A DNA stretch of 64,000 bases, taken from NCBI GenBank assembly GCA_046299415.1, contig JBKBII010000002.1, positions 1-64,000 on the forward strand. The letters are read 5' to 3'. The notes beneath the pieces are model-generated. The model was not told the DNA's origin and ran no database searches. It saw only the letters and a list, made by a program, of their open reading frames with translations. Each line of letters begins with the position of its first letter. Within the stretch, counting starts at the first letter, position 1. Made by a program: the position numbers and the translations under genes. Below, one piece after another: positions 17,888 to 26,438 of this stretch. Source of the DNA: JBKBII01 sp046299415 (lineage in GTDB: Bacteria; Pseudomonadota; Gammaproteobacteria; Ectothiorhodospirales; Ectothiorhodospiraceae).

Positions 17888-19630
17888 TTACGCGGGAATT
17901 GGAGCGTGATCCGGTTGACAGGCGGGTTCAGCAGGTTCGTCTCTCGGTAGAACCTGCGGGAAATGACAGCTCGCGGCGGCCTCGACGTCGGGTCGAAACC
18001 AGGCGAGTCGTTCCGTCAGTGCCGCTACTGCACCCACGATGATCAGTGCCGGTGACTCGATTCCGGCCCTCGCCACCCGCGTCGCGATGTCAGTCAGCGT
18101 GCCGCAGACCACACGCTGACGCGGCGTCGTGCCATTCGACACCACCGCCACCGGCGTGATGTCCGGATGTCCATGTTCGACAAGCTGCGCGGCGAGATCG
18201 GGCAATGCGGCCAGCCCCATGTAGATCACTAGAGTCTCACGGGACGGCGGAACCCGCGATCGGCTCTCGAATTCACCACCCGATTGACGATCCGAGCCAG
18301 CAGATCCGCTGCCACTGCGCGGTGCAGCGACTCTATCGAGCTGGAACCGACCGTCGCGGGTCTGTCCGGTCAGCAGGCGCACCGAATCGGCATGCTCGCG
18401 ATGCGTCAGCGGAATTCCGGCGTAGGCCGCGCAACCACTTGCGGCCGTGACGCCGGGCACGACCTGCGCCGGGATGCCAGCCGTCGCCAAGGCTTCCAGC
18501 TCTTCTCCGCCGCGGCCGAATATAAACGGATCACCGCCCTTCAATCGGGCCACTTTCTTGCCCTGACGAGCGAGATCGACCAGCAGCGCATTGATTTCCA
18601 CCTGCGGTAACGCATGTCGATCGCGTTGCTTGCCAACGCAAATGCGATCCGCTTCGCGACGCCCGAGATCGATCACTTCGCGCGCCACCAGACGGTCGTG
18701 CACGATCACGTCGGCCTGTTGCAACAAACGCAGCGCCTTGAAAGTCATCAGATCCGGGTCACCCGGGCCGACACCGATCAGATACACCTCGCCGACCACC
18801 GGCCGCGCAACCGAATCACCGTCGTTCGCGATCGCCTCGAGATCGCTTCGCAGCCGGGTTTCGGCCGCGTTCAGGGCGCCATTCAGCGCCAGCTGCGCCA
18901 CGGGCCCATCAAGCGTCCGCTCCCAGAATGCCCGCCGCTGCGCGACATCGGGCAACACACGTCCGACCGGCTCGCGCAGACGGCCGGCCAGCTCGGCGAG
19001 CCAGCCGTACCCGATCGGAATCAGGCTTTCCAGGCGCGCCCGAAGCCGGCGCACCAGCACCGGCGCACGACCGCCAGAACCAATGGCAATGGTCACCGGT
19101 CCGCGTTCAACGATTGCCGGCAGAATGAACCGGCACAGATCCGGCTGGTCGGCGACGTTGACCGGAATCGACCGTGCGTCGGCGTCGCCTGCGACCCGCT
19201 CGTTGACATCGCGCCGATTCGTCGCGGCGATCACGAGCGTGCAGCCGTGAAGATGCGCCGTGGTGTACTCGGCTGCAATCCATTCCAAGGTAGCCTCTCC
19301 CACGTCTTCGGAATGGCTCGTCAAACCGGGTTTCGGTACCGTCCCATAACGCTGCGACGCTCGTTCTTCCTGAGGTGCAGCTTTGATGCGATCAACGCCA
19401 TCAGGCGAAACGTCGGCCTCGCCGGCATGAGGTCGCGCGGGGATCGCAGCGCGTGGTGCGGCATGCGCCGCACACAGCGCTGCAGCCGCGGCGCTGCAAC
19501 GCGGCGCAACCATCGTGACCCGCGCACCCGCCGCCAGCAGGAGCGCGGCCTTGCGAGCTGCGATCGATCCCGCACCCACCACCAGCGCACGGCGACCGCG
19601 CAAGTTCATGAAAATCGGCAAATGTTCCAT
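17888..19630 (-). CDS. cysG: Siroheme synthase CysG (fused precorrin-2 dehydrogenase/ferrochelatase and uroporphyrinogen III methyltransferase)
   Basis: 580 aa against 457 in E. coli. It makes siroheme from uroporphyrinogen III, the cofactor of NirB. The N-terminal dehydrogenase/chelatase begins MEHLPIFMNLRGRRALVVGAGSIAARKA; the methyltransferase part has YLIGVGPGDPDLMTFKALR, KGGDPFIFGRGGEE and VPGVTAASGCAAYAGIPLTHR. The extra length comes from two low-complexity insertions: about 50-60 residues in the NAD domain (about residues 60-115) and about 25 residues (Gly/Ser/Arg-rich) before LVIYMGL. It is the last gene of the nirB-nirD-nasA-cysG unit, starting 5 bp after nasA. Starting at 19630 gives the canonical N-terminus; the frame is open upstream within nasA. 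Confidence 0.95.
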   Translation of the reverse strand: MEHLPIFMNLRGRRALVVGAGSIAARKAALLLAAGARVTMVAPRCSAAAAALCAAHAAPRAAIPARPHAGEADVSPDGVDRIKAAPQEERASQRYGTVPKPGLTSHSEDVGEATLEWIAAEYTTAHLHGCTLVIAATNRRDVNERVAGDADARSIPVNVADQPDLCRFILPAIVERGPVTIAIGSGGRAPVLVRRLRARLESLIPIGYGWLAELAGRLREPVGRVLPDVAQRRAFWERTLDGPVAQLALNGALNAAETRLRSDLEAIANDGDSVARPVVGEVYLIGVGPGDPDLMTFKALRLLQQADVIVHDRLVAREVIDLGRREADRICVGKQRDRHALPQVEINALLVDLARQGKKVARLKGGDPFIFGRGGEELEALATAGIPAQVVPGVTAASGCAAYAGIPLTHREHADSVRLLTGQTRDGRFQLDRVAAPRSGSGSAGSDRQSGGEFESRSRVPPSRETLVIYMGLAALPDLAAQLVEHGHPDITPVAVVSNGTTPRQRVVCGTLTDIATRVARAGIESPALIIVGAVAALTERLAWFRPDVEAAASCHFPQVLPRDEPAEPACQPDHAPIPA

Positions 19631-19635
19631 CTGCG

Positions 19636-22600
19636 TTACTCCTGAAGAAACGAAGCCGGCGTCGGCCCGACACCGTTCTGTGGCGTGCAAGCCGCAGGGG
19701 TCGAAGGCTCGGATGCCATTGCACGGAGGGGCTCGTCCGACGCTGTCGCGGCGGTGGCGAGCAACCGCCGAATTTCGGGCCTGCAAGATCCGCATTCGGT
19801 GCCTGCCTTCACGCTAGCGCCTACCGCATCGACGCTGGTTAGCCGCTGGGCGCGGATCGCGTCCAACAGGGTCCGCTCGCCAACCCGCAAACAACTGCAA
19901 ATGATCTTTCCAGTCTCCGAGCTGCCAACCGGTGGGCGACCGGACAACAATGCGCGACGATCGGCGTCGGTCAGCCGCGCATCGGCGAGCCGCTCGATCA
20001 ACCAATCCCGCGCCGGCAACGCGGATGCGCAACCGGCACGCGTCGGGGCAACCATCAAGATCGCCTGCAGCTCACCGGCCGCCCCCAGTGCCGCCAGTCT
20101 CACGGAGCCACGAGTGGAGTCGTCCAGCACCAGCCATGCTTCGGGCTCCGCCTGACCAGGGATCTGCGCCAACAGCCAGCCGCGCCAATCGGCCACCGCG
20201 GCCATGCCGGAAAATTCCAATCGGAACCCATTGGGAATCCGTGATTTGACTCGATAGTCCGGCACGTTTCGCGGGGTTCCTCCCGGCGCCACGGGATTGT
20301 TGTGCAGGGCACCCGAGGCGCCCGTACACCCCGGGTGATCGGCGCTTGCCGCCGGCATCACGGGCTCGGTGCGACTCAGCAGAAACCCCTGCCAGCGACT
20401 GCTGTGACGCGTGACTCGAACCGCGCCATGCTTGTACGCGGGCTGCCCGGATAGCGGGTCGATCACGGCGTCGAGCAGCGTTCCGACTCGGGCAGTCGCG
20501 GCAAACGGTTCGCTCCAGTGGATCGGCACGAACACCGATCCCTCACGCTGCCCGGCGTCAACCACCGCACGAATCACGATCGCTGGCTCCGGATCTACGG
20601 GCTTGGCGGGGGACTCCCGGTAACGTTGCAGGTGCAGCAACTCACCGGCGGCGATCCCCAGCCGCCGAGCGTCGGCAGGGTTCAGCTCGGCCAGAGGTTC
20701 TGGCCGATGCGCGGTTAGACGCGGTGTCTTGGCGCTGCGTGTCAAGCTGTGCCAGTGATCGCGCAAACGGCCGCTGTTCAGGCGCAGCACCAGCGATTCC
20801 TCCATCGGCAGGTCATCGTGCTGCGAGCTGAGGATCCGCTTCGGCAAGGTCGGCGGTAGCGACGGGGTCAATGGCAGCATTCGGAGATGCCGCTGCTGGT
20901 TGAGCACAGTACGGGTCCAGACGCCAGCAGATTCCTCGGCGGCTGAACGATCACCGATCCCGGATGCAGCCTGGTCGTCACAGCCACCCGCTGTGCCGGA
21001 ATCCTGCGCTTCGTCGGCGCGCCGATCGTGCTCGCCGGCCGTGACATCACCGCGCAATGAAGCCGGCCACTGAATGGGCTCGAGCTCCGCATAGGCGGAT
21101 TCATCAAGATTTGCCAAAGCTCCCAGATCGAGTAGCCGCTGCGCCTCGCCGCGGCCCTTGAGGGCCGTCAGGGCCGCATACTCGCGAAAGATCTCGGCCG
21201 GCGATGCGTAGGAGAATGCAGCGGCGTACCCCATGCGCTGCCCGACTTGCGAGACGATCCACCAGTCCGGGCGCGCGCAGCCCGGCTGAGGGAGAAACGC
21301 ACGCTGACGCGAGATGCGCCGCTCCGAGTTGGTCACGGTGCCATCCTTCTCGCCCCAGGCTGCGGCCGGCAATCGGATGTGCGAGTGCCGCAGCGTCTGG
21401 TTGTCGGCAACGCAATCGGACACCACGACCAGCGGGCAGCTGGACAACGCACGATCGACCCGGGACGCGTCGGGCAGGCTGAAGGCTGGGTTGGTGCCCA
21501 TGATCCACACCGCCCGCACCTGTCCAGACTCGATCGCAGCAAACAGATCGACGGCCTTCAAACCTGGCTGCGTCGCCAGGTTCGGCGCGTCCCAGAACTT
21601 GGCGACGGCGTCGATCGAGGCCGCATCGAAACCACGATGCGCAACCAGTTGGGTCGCCAATCCACCCACTTCGCGCCCACCCATAGCATTCGGTTGGCCG
21701 GTGAGCGAAAACGGCCCCATGCCCGGACGACCGAGGCGCCCGGTCGCCAGATGCAAATTGATGATCGCATTACCGAGCGCGACCCCTTGAGCGGTCTGAT
21801 TGACGCCCTGCGACCAGCCAGTCACCACCCGCTCGTGCGCCGCAAACCATTGGTAGAACTGCGCGATATCACGCTCGGAAAGACCACTGGCGAGCGCCAC
21901 TTGCGGGATCGACCCGGCCGTATCACGAGCCGCAGCCAGCGATTCGGCAAAGCCTGAGACGCGAGTTTCCAGAAACGCGAAATCGAGACGCTCCTCGCGC
22001 GCCAAATGCCGCAGCAGCCCGTTCAGCAGCACACCGTCGCTGCCCGGTGCCAAGGCCAGATGCAAATCCGCGGCTTCCGCTGTGGACGTTCGGCGTGGAT
22101 CGATGACGACCAGCCGCAGCGGCTCATCCGTCGTGCGGCGTTCTCGTTCGGCCTGGATGCGCTGAAACAGCACCGGGTGCGTCCACGCGAGATTCGAGCC
22201 CACCAGCACGATCAGCTCGGCCTGCTCCAGATCACTGTATTGACAGGGTACGAAGTCTTCACCAAAGGCACGCTGGTAGGCGACCACGGCGCTGGACATG
22301 CACAGTCGAGAATTGGTGTCGATATTGGCGCTGCCGATGAAGCCCTTCATCAGTTTGTTGGCGACGTAATAGTCTTCGGTCAGCAGCTGGCCCGAAACAT
22401 AGAACGCCACCGACTCCGGGCCATGCGCGCGAATCGTCTGCGCGAGCCCTTCGGCGACCGCATTCAGCGCCGTGTCCCAGTCGGTGACCTGCCCATGCAC
22501 CACCGGCTCGAGCAATCGCCCGTCGAGATCGAGCGTCTCGGCCAGTGCAGCGCCCTTGGAGCACAAACGACCAAAGTTCGCCGGGTGCTGCCGATCGCCG

Positions 22601-22803
22601 GAAACCTGAATCATGCCCCGTGCGCCAACCTGCACCGTCACACCACAGCCCACGCCGCAGTACGGACAGGTCGTGCGGACCGTGGATTCACCTGAGTGTT
22701 CGCCAGCCGGATCCAGGCTGGCGGCGCCGGACTCGGCGACGAACCGATCGGAACCGGACTGCCGGCGACGACCGGTCATCGATGAGCGCGATGGCACCTT
22801 CAT
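19636..22803 (-). CDS. nasA: Assimilatory nitrate reductase catalytic subunit
   Basis: 1055 aa cytosolic molybdoenzyme reducing nitrate to nitrite. An N-terminal [4Fe-4S] site (CPYCGVGCGVTV ... GRLCSKG) is followed by the bis-MGD molybdopterin domains, with the Mo-ligand Cys in TNSRLCMSSAVVAYQ, and by a C-terminal BFD-like [2Fe-2S] domain (KIICSCLRVGERTL ... GTECGSCRPEIRRLL), as in Klebsiella NasA (866 aa). The extra length is partly a 40-residue N-terminal extension and a low-complexity, Asp/Ala/Ser-rich insertion of about 60 residues (centred near residue 690). Electrons probably come from an NADH-dependent partner such as NasC, which I do not find here. Its ATG overlaps the nirD stop by 4 bp. 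Confidence 0.95.
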   Translation of the reverse strand: MKVPSRSSMTGRRRQSGSDRFVAESGAASLDPAGEHSGESTVRTTCPYCGVGCGVTVQVGARGMIQVSGDRQHPANFGRLCSKGAALAETLDLDGRLLEPVVHGQVTDWDTALNAVAEGLAQTIRAHGPESVAFYVSGQLLTEDYYVANKLMKGFIGSANIDTNSRLCMSSAVVAYQRAFGEDFVPCQYSDLEQAELIVLVGSNLAWTHPVLFQRIQAERERRTTDEPLRLVVIDPRRTSTAEAADLHLALAPGSDGVLLNGLLRHLAREERLDFAFLETRVSGFAESLAAARDTAGSIPQVALASGLSERDIAQFYQWFAAHERVVTGWSQGVNQTAQGVALGNAIINLHLATGRLGRPGMGPFSLTGQPNAMGGREVGGLATQLVAHRGFDAASIDAVAKFWDAPNLATQPGLKAVDLFAAIESGQVRAVWIMGTNPAFSLPDASRVDRALSSCPLVVVSDCVADNQTLRHSHIRLPAAAWGEKDGTVTNSERRISRQRAFLPQPGCARPDWWIVSQVGQRMGYAAAFSYASPAEIFREYAALTALKGRGEAQRLLDLGALANLDESAYAELEPIQWPASLRGDVTAGEHDRRADEAQDSGTAGGCDDQAASGIGDRSAAEESAGVWTRTVLNQQRHLRMLPLTPSLPPTLPKRILSSQHDDLPMEESLVLRLNSGRLRDHWHSLTRSAKTPRLTAHRPEPLAELNPADARRLGIAAGELLHLQRYRESPAKPVDPEPAIVIRAVVDAGQREGSVFVPIHWSEPFAATARVGTLLDAVIDPLSGQPAYKHGAVRVTRHSSRWQGFLLSRTEPVMPAASADHPGCTGASGALHNNPVAPGGTPRNVPDYRVKSRIPNGFRLEFSGMAAVADWRGWLLAQIPGQAEPEAWLVLDDSTRGSVRLAALGAAGELQAILMVAPTRAGCASALPARDWLIERLADARLTDADRRALLSGRPPVGSSETGKIICSCLRVGERTLLDAIRAQRLTSVDAVGASVKAGTECGSCRPEIRRLLATAATASDEPLRAMASEPSTPAACTPQNGVGPTPASFLQE

Positions 22804-23198
22804 GCCTCGCTCGCGAGCGACACCGGCATGGCGGCAGAATCCACCGGGGTCGTGACCACATCGGGCGTGCCAAACAGAATCGCGCGCTCCAGCCAAACCC
22901 GGCCCTCGCGCAGCACCACGGGATGGTGTGCCACACAGCCGGAATCTGCGCCCTGGGCCTCGCCATCCGCCAGACCGATCACCCAATTATGCAGGGGGCA
23001 GGTCACGCGTTCGCCGTGGACGATGCCCTGCGACAAGGGCCCTCCCTTGTGCGGATAGCGATCGTCGAGGGCAAACACCCGGTCGTCGGCGGTGCGGAAC
23101 AGCGCGACCGCGCCCTGCCGCCCAATTACCACTCGTGAACCCAGACGCGGAATGTCTTCCAAGAGGCAAACTTCGATCAACGCAGCCTGGCCCTTCAT
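22800..23198 (-). CDS. nirD: Nitrite reductase [NAD(P)H] small subunit
   Basis: 132 aa Rieske-fold partner of NirB. The family segments DRxPHKGGPLSQGIVHG and VTCPLHNWVIGLADGEAQGADSGC are clear. In many NirD proteins of this kind the first segment reads RCPHKGG, giving a Cys-His pair; here the position is Tyr (RYPHKGG, codon TAT), so one Cys ligand of a Rieske cluster is missing although the second CxxH is present. E. coli NirD lacks the cluster entirely, so activity need not depend on it. The gene overlaps nirB and nasA by 4 bp on either side (ATGA at both), which points to tight co-translation. Confidence 0.92.
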   Translation of the reverse strand: MKGQAALIEVCLLEDIPRLGSRVVIGRQGAVALFRTADDRVFALDDRYPHKGGPLSQGIVHGERVTCPLHNWVIGLADGEAQGADSGCVAHHPVVLREGRVWLERAILFGTPDVVTTPVDSAAMPVSLASEA

Positions 23199-25744
23199 GC
23201 CGACACTCCCATGTGCTGCGATCCGACCGCCGATTCGCGCTCATCGACCGGGCGAATTGGGATGAACTCGCGTGTCAGCGATGGTGCGGAAGCGGACGAA
23301 TCGCCGGCCGCGCGCTCTGCCCATGGGTCGATCTGAGCGAATATCTGCGAGGCGCGGAAACGTTCCACCAGTGCCGAACGGGCCTCGGCGTCGTCGACGA
23401 TCACGCGCTTGATCGCGGCCAACCCAACGCGCTCGATCCACGGCGCCGTACGCTCCAGATAGCGCGCCTGCTCGCGATAGTGCTGCATGAACGCCAACGC
23501 GTATTCGACCACCTCGTCTTCGGTCGCGACCTTGCAGAGAAAGTCGGTGACCCGCACCTTGATGCCGCCGTTACCACCGACGTGCAGCTCGTAGCCCGAA
23601 TCCACGCACACCACTCCAAGATCCTTGATCGTGGCTTCGGCACAGTTGCGAGGGCAGCCGGAAACGCCCATCTTGAACTTGTGCGGCGTCCACGATCCCC
23701 AGGTGAGTTGCTCCAGACGAATGCCCAGTCCAGTGGAATCCTGCGTACCGAAGCGACACCATTGCGAGCCGACACAGGTCTTCACCGTGCGCAGCGCCTT
23801 GCCATAGGCGTGTCCGGAGACCAGGCCCGCGGCGTTGAGATCACGCCACATCGCCGGCAGGTGTTCCTTTTTCACGCCCAGGAGATCCAGCCGTTGGCCT
23901 CCGGTGAACTTGACCGTCGGCACCGCGTACTTTTCGGCGACGTCGGCAATCGCGCGCAGCTCAGCCGGGTTGGTGACACCACCCCAGATCCGCGGGATCA
24001 CCGAATAGGTGCCATCCTTCTGGATGTTGCCGTGCGCCCGCTCGTTGATGAACCGCGATTGCGCGTCGTCCTGATATTCCCCCGGCCACTCGGTCAGCAG
24101 GTAATAGTTCAACGCCGGCCGGCAGACATGACAGCCGTCGGGATTTTTCCAGTCCAGCGCCGCAAACACCTCCGGAATCGACTTCAGGCCCTGCTCGCGG
24201 ATCGCCGCGCGGACCGTATCGTGGGCATGCTCGGTGCAAGCGCAGATCGGCTTGGAACCCGGCGCCTGCGAGTAGTCGCCGCCCAACGTCGACGCGAGCA
24301 GTGATTCGACCAATCCGGTACAGGAGCCACACGAAGCCGAAGCCTTGGTATGCATGCGCACGTCGTCGAGGGTAAACAGTTTTTTCGCGACGATCGCGTC
24401 CACGATGGTCTTCTTGCATACTCCGTTGCAGCCGCAGATCTCCGCGTCATCCGGCATCGCCGCCACGCGCGAGGCCTCATCGCCATGGCCGGAATCTCCG
24501 AGATGCCCGGGGCCGAACAGCAGGCCGTCGCGGATATCCGCCACCGGAATCTTTTCGCGCAGCAGCTGGAAGTACCACGGGCCATCGAGCGTATCGCCGT
24601 ACAGCACAGCGCCTTGGACGCGATCATCCTTGAGCACCAGCTTTTTGTAGACCCCGCGCCCGGCGTCCTGAAACACCAGCGACTCGGTGCTGTCGTCTTC
24701 GCGGAAATCTCCGGCCGAAAACAAGTCGATTCCCGTCACCTTGAGCTTGGTCGATGTCTGCGAACCGGCGTAGATGCCGATGCCGTACTCGGCCAGGTGA
24801 TTCGCGCAAACCCGCGCCTGCTCCCATAACGGCGCGACCAGTCCGTAGCACTCGCCGCGATGCTGCACGCATTCGCCTACGGCGTAGATCGAAGGATCGA
24901 ACGTCTGCAGCGTATCGTTCACTACGACGCCGCGCTCGCAGTGCAATCCGATGCGCTTGGCCAACGCGATATTTGGGCGAATGCCCACCGCCATCACCAC
25001 CAGATCGGCCGGCAGCTCGCGGCCATCCTTCAGACGCACGGCCTGCACCGGACCGGATTCGCCCTCTCCCAGCAACGACTCGGTCTGCGCAGCCATGCAG
25101 AACGCCAGCCCGCGACTCTCCAGCGAACGCCGAAGCATCCCGGCGGCTGCCGCGTCCAGCTGGCGTTCCATCAGGTCATCCAGAAGGTGCACGACCGTGA
25201 CCTGCATGCCGCGGGCCTTCAGGCCGTTGGCCGCCTCCAACCCCAGCAGACCGCCACCGATCACGACCGCGTGGCCACCACGCTGCGCGGCCGCGAGCAT
25301 GTGCTCAACATCGCTCAGATCGCGAAACCCGATCACGCCGGGACGATCGCAGCCGGGCAGCGGCAGCATGAACGGAGTCGACCCGGTCGCCAGTAGCAGA
25401 CGGTCGTAGACTGCTTCGATGCCAGCATCAGCGAACACGACACGCCGCCGCCGATCGACTTGATGCACCTGACACCCCTTATGCAGCGTGATGCCTCGCT
25501 CGGCATACCAGGCGTCGTCATTCAGAACGATTTCGGCGGCGGCCTTTTCGCCGGTCAGCACCGGCGAAAGCAGGATGCGGTTGTAGTTCGGGTGCGGTTC
25601 GGCGCCAAAAACCGTAATGGCGTACTTCTCCGGTGCAAGCTTCAACAGCTCCTCGACCGTGCGCATCCCGGCCATACCGTTGCCCACCACCACCAATCGC
25701 GGCCGATAGCCCTCGGTACGCCTGTTTTCCATTCGCTGATCCAT
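23195..25744 (-). CDS. nirB: Nitrite reductase [NAD(P)H] large subunit
   Basis: 849 aa, matching E. coli NirB (847). Siroheme enzyme that reduces nitrite to ammonium with NAD(P)H. Domains in order: FAD/NAD-binding (RLVVVGNGMAGMRTVEELL, then VVIGGGLLGLEAANGL); BFD-like [2Fe-2S] (CGCNGVCKKTIVDAI, then ASCGSCTGLVESLL); and the nitrite/sulfite reductase ferredoxin fold with the siroheme/[4Fe-4S] cysteines in CVGSQWC and CPRNC. The ATG at 25744 has AGGGGA upstream; the open frame before it lies in the regulatory leader. First gene of the operon, preceded by the terminator at 25815-25872 that must be overridden for expression. Confidence 0.96.
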   Translation of the reverse strand: MDQRMENRRTEGYRPRLVVVGNGMAGMRTVEELLKLAPEKYAITVFGAEPHPNYNRILLSPVLTGEKAAAEIVLNDDAWYAERGITLHKGCQVHQVDRRRRVVFADAGIEAVYDRLLLATGSTPFMLPLPGCDRPGVIGFRDLSDVEHMLAAAQRGGHAVVIGGGLLGLEAANGLKARGMQVTVVHLLDDLMERQLDAAAAGMLRRSLESRGLAFCMAAQTESLLGEGESGPVQAVRLKDGRELPADLVVMAVGIRPNIALAKRIGLHCERGVVVNDTLQTFDPSIYAVGECVQHRGECYGLVAPLWEQARVCANHLAEYGIGIYAGSQTSTKLKVTGIDLFSAGDFREDDSTESLVFQDAGRGVYKKLVLKDDRVQGAVLYGDTLDGPWYFQLLREKIPVADIRDGLLFGPGHLGDSGHGDEASRVAAMPDDAEICGCNGVCKKTIVDAIVAKKLFTLDDVRMHTKASASCGSCTGLVESLLASTLGGDYSQAPGSKPICACTEHAHDTVRAAIREQGLKSIPEVFAALDWKNPDGCHVCRPALNYYLLTEWPGEYQDDAQSRFINERAHGNIQKDGTYSVIPRIWGGVTNPAELRAIADVAEKYAVPTVKFTGGQRLDLLGVKKEHLPAMWRDLNAAGLVSGHAYGKALRTVKTCVGSQWCRFGTQDSTGLGIRLEQLTWGSWTPHKFKMGVSGCPRNCAEATIKDLGVVCVDSGYELHVGGNGGIKVRVTDFLCKVATEDEVVEYALAFMQHYREQARYLERTAPWIERVGLAAIKRVIVDDAEARSALVERFRASQIFAQIDPWAERAAGDSSASAPSLTREFIPIRPVDERESAVGSQHMGVSA

Positions 25745-25814
25745 TACCGTTCCCCTGCTCTCGAATGCGGCTGAATGCGCGGTCGGGGCATCACCATTCC
25801 GTACTGCGCAACGC

Positions 25815-25872
25815 AAAAAGGCGCACACCACCGATGCCGCAGCCAAGCTGCATGATCGGGGTGGACGCCTTT
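25815..25872 (-). terminator. Leader terminator (attenuator) upstream of nirB
   Basis: Read on the minus strand, AAAGGCG pairs with CGCCTTT, and inside it CCACC..CCGAT pairs with ATCGG..TGG, followed by a run of five T. It lies 70 bp before the nirB ATG and after the sigma-54 promoter, so it would stop transcription before the operon unless relieved. Its 5' arm (GGACAAAGGCGTCCACCC) is nearly identical to that of the terminator in front of nrtA. Confidence 0.85.
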
Positions 25873-25879
25873 GTCCCTG

Positions 25880-25912
25880 GCCCTTGCGGGCGGCAGACCT
25901 TCGTTGGCCTGC
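25880..25912 (-). promoter_or_regulatory. ANTAR-type antiterminator hairpins in the nirB leader
   Basis: Hairpin P1 (25893-25912): GCAGGCC, loop AACGAA, GGTCTGC. The loop has six bases with A at position 1 and G at position 4, the recognised signature of RNA bound by ANTAR proteins. A second small hairpin P2 (25880-25891, GCCC-GCAA-GGGC) follows directly, then the terminator. The order P1, P2, terminator is repeated in front of nrtA. NasR, encoded nearby, is the obvious ligand. P2 lacks the six-base loop of the textbook motif. Confidence 0.75.
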
Positions 25913-25927
25913 TTTCACAGGAACGAC

Positions 25928-25943
25928 AGCAGAAGCCGTGCCA
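25928..25943 (-). promoter_or_regulatory. Sigma-54 promoter of the nirB-nirD-nasA-cysG operon
   Basis: On the minus strand TGGCACGGCTTCTGCT: GG and GC separated by exactly 10 bp, against the consensus TGGCAC-N5-TTGCW. Transcription would begin near 25917, placing hairpin P1 at the extreme 5' end of the RNA. An almost identical element precedes nrtA. An NtrC-type activator is implied, but I could not identify its upstream sites with confidence. Confidence 0.8.
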
Positions 25944-25944
25944 A

Positions 25945-26334
25945 CTACCGCCGTGGCCACGATTTTCCCACCATCAGGCTCCGTATCCCTTGCAATTCAG
26001 TCTTTTGATCGCGCTCGGCGAACAGCGTCACCGAGTGGCGCGTGATGGTTCATCGGCCTTTGATGACAGGTTGACCCCAGCTGCACGAACCAATGCGGAC
26101 CAGACGACCCACGATCGCGCAGGGTGCGCACCAAAACAGCGCGCGCGACCAGGCCTCGAGGTCGGCGGGCGATATCCGTGCGCATCCGGCCCGGCACCCG
26201 GCATGAGATGCCGCATTCGACGCACCCCGCTCCAGCCATCAGCTGATTCCCGTCGCCATTGCCCGCCGACCGCCGCAGCGCCAAGCCAGATCGTCGCCCG
26301 GACCCCGACGACCGCCACCCGTAACTCAGAACGA
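25945..26334. other. Region between nrtD and the nirB promoter
   Basis: About 390 bp without a credible gene, expected to hold enhancer sites for the sigma-54 promoter. A GGTGCGCACC palindrome lies near 26133-26142; a similar GGTGCGGCCGCACC lies upstream of the nrtA promoter near 29955-29968. These have the half-sites of NtrC boxes in the opposite orientation, so I leave them unassigned. Confidence 0.4.
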
Positions 26335-26371
26335 CGAACCCCCACGAGGCGCCGTGCCTCGTGGGGGTTCG
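26335..26371 (-). terminator. 16+16 bp perfect hairpin after nrtD, likely terminator
   Basis: CGAACCCCCACGAGGC (26335-26350) and its exact complement (26356-26371) flank a 5 nt loop. It is 67 bp downstream of the nrtD stop. The following minus-strand sequence is only mildly T-rich, so it is a strong hairpin with a weak tail. It would separate the nrt operon from the nir-nas operon and might also protect the 3' end of the mRNA. Confidence 0.6.
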
Positions 26372-26438
26372 ATGGGTTCATCGCGGCCTGCCTTCGATCA
26401 GCCACGCGGCGCCGCGCACACGAGACGGCCTGCCTGCA

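Noticed and set aside
26133..26142. GGTGCGCACC, and GGTGCGGCCGCACC near 29955, as NtrC sites
   Set aside because: The half-sites point the opposite way from the NtrC consensus (GCACC-N-GGTGC), so calling them would be guesswork.
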